Assembly: GCA_020350305.1 (NCBI GenBank)
Contig: CP070709.1
Span: 776,183 to 793,812, forward strand
Direction of reading: 5' to 3'
Source of the DNA: Candidatus Bathyarchaeota archaeon
GTDB lineage: Archaea; Thermoproteota; Bathyarchaeia; Bathyarchaeales; Bathyarchaeaceae
Length of the DNA stretch: 17,630 nt
In this document: in pieces, positions 12,917 to 17,630 of the stretch
How positions within the stretch are numbered: position 1 is the first letter of the stretch
Layout: each line of letters begins with the position of its first letter
Translations under genes and position numbers: made by a program
Notes under the pieces: generated by a model
What the model saw: the letters and a program-made list of their open reading frames with translations, nothing else
Database searches by the model: none
Told to the model about the DNA's origin: nothing

Positions 12917-13918
12917 ATGAATCTTCAAATTAAACAAATTAAATACAAATTTCTTGAATGTGTCAACACATGCCGTTTCGTAAATATGTTTATTACAAGC
13001 GCATGTAGTTGCCGTTGCAAAATGTGTTTATTTTGGCGTATGAAAAAGAGTTTTATGGGCATGAAAATTTTTGAGAAAGCCGTAGAGGTCTTCAGTTCCA
13101 TGGGCTTTTATAATTGGAGTTTAACTGGTGGTGAGCCTTTACTCCACCCAAGCTATTTTGATTTTGTGACCTACCTAAAGAAAAAAGGTTACAATGTAAA
13201 TTCACCAACAAATGGAACCTTGCTCACGGAAAAGACAGTAAAGAAAATGAAAGACATTGGTATAGATTCAGTTAATGTTTCAATAGATTCGTTGAACCCA
13301 GAAATCGCGGATAACGTGCGTAATCATAAAGGTCAGTTAAAGAAGGCGTTAAGAGGTCTAAAATTATTGGAAAAGTACAAGATTCCTAGATCGGCGATTA
13401 TTATCCTTGCAAAGCACAACATACATGAATACTGTGAAATGATTAAGAAATTCGACGAGGAATTCAATACGCCTTCAACTCTATGTTTCCCCGATCCAGG
13501 ACTTGGACCGCTCGAAGAAATATGGTTCACTAAGCAAGAGTTAGTTAAGGTTATAGATGAATTACTAGAACTCAAAAAAGAAGGCTATCGTTTGATGAAC
13601 GCTAAAGAGTATTTGCTTGAAGTTAGGCGTGCATATCTGGATGTTGACCGACGCATATCATGTCAAGCGGGTAATTACATGATAAATATCTATTGGGATG
13701 GGAAAGTAAAACCGTGTTTCAACAAAAAACCGATGGGCAACGTAAACGATTCTACACCCATTAACTTGCTAAACCAAAATTGCGAACGATGTCTTAATCA
13801 ATGTTTTATAGAATTTTCTTTTATATCAAAGCTTATGAAAGAGAAACGTTTTTTCCGTGTGTATACAGAGTGGGGTAATGCATTCAAACAGTTCTTTCGC
13901 AATTTTATTGAAGGGTAG
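12917..13918 (+). CDS. Radical SAM protein with a C-terminal auxiliary-cluster cysteine set
   Basis: The protein has 333 residues. The radical SAM cluster motif CxxxCxxC is CSCRCKMC (Cys30, 34, 37), followed by an aromatic-rich FWR segment. LTGGEPLLHP (GGEP at 71-74) binds S-adenosylmethionine, and the strands SPTNGTLL and VNVSIDSLN follow as in MoaA/PqqE-type enzymes. The C-terminal part has Cys249 (SCQAGNYM), Cys267 (VKPCFN) and CERCLNQC (Cys289, 292, 296), a SPASM- or twitch-like set that probably holds a second 4Fe-4S cluster. Such enzymes modify peptides, cofactors or lipids, and no substrate is suggested by the neighbours. The start at ATG 12917 follows AGAGGAAG. It is more AT-rich than most genes here, which may indicate acquisition. 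Confidence 0.87.
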   Translation: MNLQIKQIKYKFLECVNTCRFVNMFITSACSCRCKMCLFWRMKKSFMGMKIFEKAVEVFSSMGFYNWSLTGGEPLLHPSYFDFVTYLKKKGYNVNSPTNGTLLTEKTVKKMKDIGIDSVNVSIDSLNPEIADNVRNHKGQLKKALRGLKLLEKYKIPRSAIIILAKHNIHEYCEMIKKFDEEFNTPSTLCFPDPGLGPLEEIWFTKQELVKVIDELLELKKEGYRLMNAKEYLLEVRRAYLDVDRRISCQAGNYMINIYWDGKVKPCFNKKPMGNVNDSTPINLLNQNCERCLNQCFIEFSFISKLMKEKRFFRVYTEWGNAFKQFFRNFIEG

Positions 13919-14218
13919 CGGAGAACCAGGTTCATCAACGCTCACAATCTTTTTGCTTGATGGGATATTTTATGCATTTGGAGATTGTTGCTCAAATCTT
14001 GTTTTCTATGGATTTGCAGAAGCATCTTTCGCAAAGCTTTTCTCCGGAATAGGGGGCGCATTAAGACTGCATCTTTCTATTTCATACCATACGTACGGCA
14101 TTTGATTCGTTTCCTTGAAGGAATTAACTAAATAACGCGTTGTCATAGTTTTTGTAGAGTTGGAATACATGCTCTCACTTGAATTAGTTGAATGCTTTCC
14201 TCCAGTTGGTGGGCGATG
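13919..14218. other. 300-bp gap after the radical SAM gene
   Basis: No convincing gene is seen. A plus-strand frame runs from 13857 to a stop at 14103-14105 (82 codons), overlapping the end of the radical SAM gene, and a minus-strand frame covers 14006-14362. Neither has a ribosome-binding site or a recognisable domain. Three frames stay readable over part of this stretch, so it might be decayed coding DNA. The last bases hold GGTGG (14208-14212), the Shine-Dalgarno of the next gene. Confidence 0.3.
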
Positions 14219-14932
14219 ATGACTAAAAAACCGGTAAGGCGTGCCGAACGCGTAGAAGTTGTTTACGATAAGACCCGCTGGGGCCTGTTGAAGGAACTGC
14301 GGTTTGAAGCAGTTCAGATAATGGAGATTCTTAATCAGTTCCATCTGCACTCCATTGCACACGGAAGCATTGCGCGAGGCGACGTTTCAGACAAGAGCGA
14401 CGTCGACGTGTTTCTGCCAGACCCGCCCTCCTCTTTCATCATAGAAAACACTCTTCAAAACGCTGGTGTCTCCGTCAATCGTCGAATTGTTGTGCAAGCT
14501 ACGCCATTATATGCCATCAAAGGTTACATCGAGATCGATAAACAAAGATGTATATCATTCCCACTTGTGAAACTTCGCCCTGTAGAGAAAGACTTCTACA
14601 AATTTGGAGGCGAAGCATCTCTTTCTCCACTTAGAAAAGAAATGCGCGTCTCCGGTGTGAACAAAAGACTTATGTTGATTGAACCCTCGCCGCAGGGTCA
14701 CGTTGAAAGCACCATTGTGGGTCGAGAAGAAGCAGTTGCCAGTCTTTTAGGAATTTCTGTCAGTACTGTCTTCGATCGTGTTCGCGCCCTTTTACGTCGC
14801 GACAAGATTGGCAGAACAGGGGTCTTCATAGAGAGAGAACTGTTACCGAATGAAACTTTCGAGATGGTTCTGAAGAAGCTTGCCGATCAGAACCCTGCAG
14901 TCCGTAGACGTCTCAAGCTTTATGGAAAATAG
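14219..14932 (+). CDS. Archaeal nucleotidyltransferase-fold protein with helix-turn-helix tail
   Basis: The protein has 237 residues. The pol-beta-type nucleotidyltransferase motif is IAHGSIARGDVSDKSDVDVFL at 46-66: the Gly-Ser pair at 49-50 and the metal-binding Asp61 and Asp63 are present. The middle (about 75-140) is alpha/beta. The C-terminal part contains VGREEAVASLLGISVSTVFDRVRALLRR, summarised as a helix-turn-helix with LGISVSTVFDRVR as recognition region, like sigma-region-4 or winged DNA-binding elements. It may transfer a nucleotide to a protein or RNA and bind nucleic acid. No HEPN or other toxin-antitoxin partner is next to it. ATG 14219 is chosen because GGTGG precedes it by seven bases; ATGs at 14192 and 14216 are in frame. 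Confidence 0.75.
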   Translation: MTKKPVRRAERVEVVYDKTRWGLLKELRFEAVQIMEILNQFHLHSIAHGSIARGDVSDKSDVDVFLPDPPSSFIIENTLQNAGVSVNRRIVVQATPLYAIKGYIEIDKQRCISFPLVKLRPVEKDFYKFGGEASLSPLRKEMRVSGVNKRLMLIEPSPQGHVESTIVGREEAVASLLGISVSTVFDRVRALLRRDKIGRTGVFIERELLPNETFEMVLKKLADQNPAVRRRLKLYGK

Positions 14933-14996
14933 CTGGCACCTAGAAGGGAGTATCCAGAGAACATTTTATATCTAAAAAGGATGCGATAATACGTGT

Positions 14997-16076
14997 TTAA
15001 CCCATTTGAAAACGAAGAAGAGCAGCGATACCGCCTAGTCCGAGCAGTTTCGCTCCCGCTTCATGTTCTGTGCTAATGACGCTGATTTGTCCGCCCCTTT
15101 GTTCAACTTCTCTCATGAGATTTTCTAGAGCGGTTCTCGTTTCATCTGGTGCTTCCCTTAACGCTGTATCTGCTAATAGAAGCTTTTCAACAGCGCCAAA
15201 CAAGCTTGCTTTCTCAACCTCGGCGAATCCATACGTTACGTCTGATCTCCCCTTTCCAAGTCGCTCAAGCACTTCCTCTATGGCCTTGGTTTCTTCAGCT
15301 ACTCGTATATGTTTTAACGCCTTCGTGAAGACTCCTGAACGCAACGCTTCTTGTATTCCAGCTAAGCCTCCGCTGTTTACACCTTTTACGTCAACCACAG
15401 CATGCGAAACATCTGAAGCTTCGCCATTGATGTACTTGGCGAAATTGTTTTTCATAAATCCTGGGCCGATTATGACAATTGGGCTGCGAAGGGGAATCCA
15501 CACTCCTTTCAAATACTTTACAGCGGATTTAAAAAATCCACGTACTGCCTTTGTCCTTTTTTCAGCCTCCAACTTTCCCGGAAGCCTCGTCTTTTCCTCC
15601 GCCTTAACGTCGATGCCGTACTGTCTCAAAACAGCTACGCAAAATTCTTCGTCGTCTATGGACATCACAATGAGAGGTGCCGCCTTGGCTCGGCTTGCTC
15701 TGCGTAGTCGGTCAATTTGATGCTTAGACCACTCGGATTTCACGATGGTTATGGGCCTGTTCATAGTTACGTTTAGGGTGTGATGCTCACCCTTCACGTT
15801 TAACTTCTCAGGTGCCTCACAAACGATTCCATGTATCCTTAATCGGTTCAAGCTTTTGTCCCAAAGCATTTTTTCAACTTTTACCGCTAGGAAAACCGGT
15901 ACTCGCTTCCCTCTTTTTGGACGTGCATAATGCTCCTCAACCTTTTTTTCGCGGGTGGTTCGCGCATGCACCTCGTCACCCTTAAGAATTATGTTATATA
16001 GGTGCCAGAGATCGTCTAAGCTGTCTGGCGAAACCTTTACGACGCCCTTTTTGATGTTCATCTTCAAAATTTTCAA
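14997..16076 (-). CDS. pelA: mRNA surveillance protein Pelota (aPelota/Dom34)
   Basis: The protein has 359 residues and three domains. The N-terminal Sm-like domain begins MKILKMNIKKGVVKVSPDSLDDLWHLYN in family style (key parts: LKKG-like NIKKG and SLDDLWHLYNII). The central eRF1-like domain has HQIDRLRRASRA, VIIGPGFMKNNF and no GGQ loop, as expected for pelota. The C-terminal domain has YGFAEVEKASLFGAVEKLLLADTALR and EHEAGAKLLGLGGIAALLRF. With aABCE1 and aEF1A it rescues stalled ribosomes. The start is a TTG at 16076, since its product aligns with the conserved N terminus and AAGGAAG lies 9-10 bases upstream; ATG 16061 would remove conserved residues. dnaG lies upstream on the same strand, 130 bp away. 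Confidence 0.95.
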   Translation of the reverse strand: MKILKMNIKKGVVKVSPDSLDDLWHLYNIILKGDEVHARTTREKKVEEHYARPKRGKRVPVFLAVKVEKMLWDKSLNRLRIHGIVCEAPEKLNVKGEHHTLNVTMNRPITIVKSEWSKHQIDRLRRASRAKAAPLIVMSIDDEEFCVAVLRQYGIDVKAEEKTRLPGKLEAEKRTKAVRGFFKSAVKYLKGVWIPLRSPIVIIGPGFMKNNFAKYINGEASDVSHAVVDVKGVNSGGLAGIQEALRSGVFTKALKHIRVAEETKAIEEVLERLGKGRSDVTYGFAEVEKASLFGAVEKLLLADTALREAPDETRTALENLMREVEQRGGQISVISTEHEAGAKLLGLGGIAALLRFQMG

Positions 16077-16206
16077 AACGACGCTTCCTTTTCAAACTCT
16101 AGTATACTATGCAATAGAAGAGACATCATTGAAAGGCGTTAAAAACGTATTGGCACTTCATCCCTAAAGAGCTAAAGGTTAATCAGGACTTTGAGCCTAT
16201 GAAAGA

Positions 16207-17349
16207 TTAGCTTCTCACGTCCCTGAAAGTTAGCAGATGGATGCCTAAGGGCTGTTTTATTGCATCTGAGAGACGAGCCGCAACGAGATATTTAACGCTC
16301 TTTTCACTTGCCACATCTACAAGTCTTTGTGTAATTACGCCATCAAAGACCACGGTGTCCACATTCTTAGTCTGCTGAAGTTTTTCCGCAAGTTCACTTA
16401 CCGGCAGTCGCTCCATTTTTTTCATTTTTGCATCAAACAAAACTGCTTCTAATGTCCCATCAAGTTCTTTGGTGACTTCAACAATTCGTTTTGGAACGAG
16501 TATCCTTTGGCGTTCTCGCGGTCTTCTAGCTTTGGGTTTTCTAACAGGTACTCTGTGCTGGAGGGCTGTCGCCACCTGTTTTGGAGTTAACTCCTCCACT
16601 TCCTTGCCTGTAGGAGCTCTAGCCACATATTTGACGTTAGTCACTTGCAGTAACTCTTTGAGTATAAGGTCTCCTCCTCTGTCGCCGTCTAGGAATGCTG
16701 TAGCTTCCTTTTCTTTGGACAGTTTTATGATGCTTTGCGGTATCTTGGCGCCTTCAACGGCTATGACGTTTTGTATGCCGCATCTTAATAGGTTTATTAT
16801 GTCGGCTCTTCCCTCGACGATTATTATTTCTTTTGCGCTTTCAATGTCTGGTCCAGCTGTTAGTTTTTCTGGTCCATATGCTTCGACTCTGGCTAGTCTT
16901 AGAGTTTCTGAAACTTCTCTAAAGATTTCCTCGGTGCCTGGAATGGCTTCGATGGTCCATTTGTGGAGGATTTCTTTTGCTCTCTTAATGATTGCCGTTC
17001 GCCTTGCGTTGCGTATGTCCTCGATTTTTTCTAAGGTGACCTTTGCTGCGCATGGTCCTACTCTATCTATGCTCTCAAGGCTTGCTGCAAGAATGACTGC
17101 GGAGACTCTGTCCAGACTAGTGGGGATGAGCAATGCACCTGTGGTTTTGTCTTTTTCCGATTTTAACTGGATCTCTATTCTTCCTATTCTTCCTGACTTT
17201 TGGAGTTCTCGGAGGTCCAGTTCAGGTCCAAACAATCCTTCTGTTTGACCAAAAACAGCTCCGATTGCATCCGATTTTTCAACAACTCCCTCTACTTCGA
17301 ACTTCGCGCGGATAACATACTTTACAGTAATCGACTGTGATGTTCCCAT
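16207..17349 (-). CDS. dnaG: Archaeal DnaG primase / exosome-associated protein
   Basis: The protein has 380 residues. The N-terminal ~165 residues form the archaeal DnaG region (VKYVIRAKFEVEGVVEKSDAIGAVFGQTEGL type sequence; key parts: GVVEKSDAIGAVFGQTEGL and GPCAAKV). The TOPRIM domain follows: EIIIVEGRAD (catalytic Glu179), VIAVEGAKIP, and TAFLDGDRGG (Asp221, Asp223). A proline/arginine-rich linker (RKPKARRPRERQR) leads to a C-terminal alpha/beta domain ending LLTFRDV. Archaeal DnaG was found bound to the RNA exosome and has weak primase activity, so RNA metabolism is its likelier role. ATG 17349 follows GGTGA by six bases; a TTG one codon earlier is possible. A TATA box (AAAGTATAAG, 17421-17430) implies a leader of about 50 nt. 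Confidence 0.95.
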   Translation of the reverse strand: MGTSQSITVKYVIRAKFEVEGVVEKSDAIGAVFGQTEGLFGPELDLRELQKSGRIGRIEIQLKSEKDKTTGALLIPTSLDRVSAVILAASLESIDRVGPCAAKVTLEKIEDIRNARRTAIIKRAKEILHKWTIEAIPGTEEIFREVSETLRLARVEAYGPEKLTAGPDIESAKEIIIVEGRADIINLLRCGIQNVIAVEGAKIPQSIIKLSKEKEATAFLDGDRGGDLILKELLQVTNVKYVARAPTGKEVEELTPKQVATALQHRVPVRKPKARRPRERQRILVPKRIVEVTKELDGTLEAVLFDAKMKKMERLPVSELAEKLQQTKNVDTVVFDGVITQRLVDVASEKSVKYLVAARLSDAIKQPLGIHLLTFRDVRS

Positions 17350-17420
17350 CAACTTTCACCTCAATCAACAGAGTTAACCTCATCAATAAGATGTGCTTAG
17401 CCTTTAATTAGCTAGCACCT

Positions 17421-17430
17421 CTTATACTTT
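17421..17430 (-). promoter_or_regulatory. TATA box of dnaG
   Basis: AAAGTATAAG on the minus strand, about 76 bp before ATG 17349, leaving a leader of about 50 nt with the GGTGA ribosome-binding site. Confidence 0.5.
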
Positions 17431-17478
17431 CCGAATCTGCCCTCCACATTCAATACGACCATTGAAATTGCAGAGTCT

Positions 17479-17630
17479 TCAGATCCTGTTTCCACATTTT
17501 TTCTTCAAGTTTTCTAAGTATGTTGCCAAGCCTTCGATGTCCCTAACGTCCCGCCCCACAAGACTTAGAAGCCTATTCCAGAAAAACAGGTTGGGTTTGA
17601 CTCTCATTTTTTCAAAATGTTCTGTGAAGC
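17479..17630 (-). CDS. 3' end of a gene of unknown function, cut by the window edge
   Basis: On the minus strand a frame open from the window edge ends at TGA 17479-17481 and encodes at least 49 residues. These include FTEHFEKMRVKPNLFFWNR, then LLSLVGRDVRDIEGLATYLE and a KKK tail. It reads like a folded helical protein, with charged and hydrophobic residues alternating. An internal ATG (eighth codon seen) exists without a clear ribosome-binding site, so the gene probably starts outside the window. The family is not recognised. It lies upstream of dnaG with 129 bp between, including the dnaG promoter. Confidence 0.5.
   Translation of the reverse strand, partial: FTEHFEKMRVKPNLFFWNRLLSLVGRDVRDIEGLATYLENLKKKCGNRI

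Noticed and set aside
15070..15720. 216-codon plus-strand frame opposite pelA
   Set aside because: Antisense shadow of the pelota gene, with Ser/Ala/Pro-rich composition and no start signal.
16469..17248. 259-codon plus-strand frame opposite dnaG
   Set aside because: Antisense shadow: dnaG is clear on the minus strand, and this frame has no start signal or domain.
1..17630. CRISPR arrays, insertion sequences, prophage or defence operons
   Set aside because: No regularly spaced direct repeats, transposase or integrase frames, terminal inverted repeats or defence-gene domains were seen on either strand.

Overview
The window comes from an archaeal chromosome. The lines of evidence are an archaeal-type DnaG (TOPRIM) primase, the ribosome-rescue factor aPelota, an archaeal 7S SRP RNA, a tRNA-Val whose anticodon loop carries an intron, and recurrent TATA boxes about 27 bp upstream of start codons that have little or no leader. 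Many genes encode Fe-S, flavin or thiol proteins, which suggests an anaerobe. An uncultivated lineage such as Bathyarchaeia (Thermoproteota) would fit, but that placement is an inference and was not tested. The genes are mostly singletons with their own promoters and alternating strands, and there are few operons.

Layout. 1-1260: a truncated gene end, a DUF116 cysteine-rich protein (-), tRNA-Val(TAC) with an 18-nt intron (-) and tRNA-Ser(GCT) (+). 1482-4895: a ferredoxin-like protein with a CSCCSCCC cluster (-), a decayed SPL-type radical SAM gene, a 43-aa basic protein, a nitroreductase, a TIGR04076 protein (-) and a dimethylargininase-like hydrolase (+). 5020-7943: a 47-aa charged protein (-), a TIGR00266/AIM24 protein (-), a four-helix membrane protein, a C_GCAxxG_C_C protein, a cupin (-) and a second tiny basic protein. 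8079-10867: a thioredoxin-like protein (-), an SPFH/stomatin-like protein (+), a flavodoxin gene broken by two one-base deletions together with a conserved 73-aa protein (-), and a small membrane protein with an in-frame TGA at codon 7. 10946-12645: a HAD phosphatase fused to a dolichol/phytol-kinase-like membrane domain (-), divergent from SRP RNA (+) around one shared TATA element. 12917-14932: an AT-rich radical SAM protein and a nucleotidyltransferase with a helix-turn-helix tail. 14997-17630: pelA, dnaG and the 3' part of another gene, all on the minus strand.

The last block is translation and RNA-quality housekeeping: archaeal DnaG has been linked to the exosome, and pelota to mRNA surveillance. 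The first 10 kb is a loose collection of redox and stress proteins. No CRISPR array, insertion sequence, prophage or defence island is visible, and no convincing new multigene system. The most unusual points are the HAD-kinase fusion, the symmetric divergent promoter at SRP RNA, three broken genes (two of them with one-base losses that restore the frame), an ~50-bp element repeated three times upstream of genes, and two unlinked lysine/arginine-rich microproteins.
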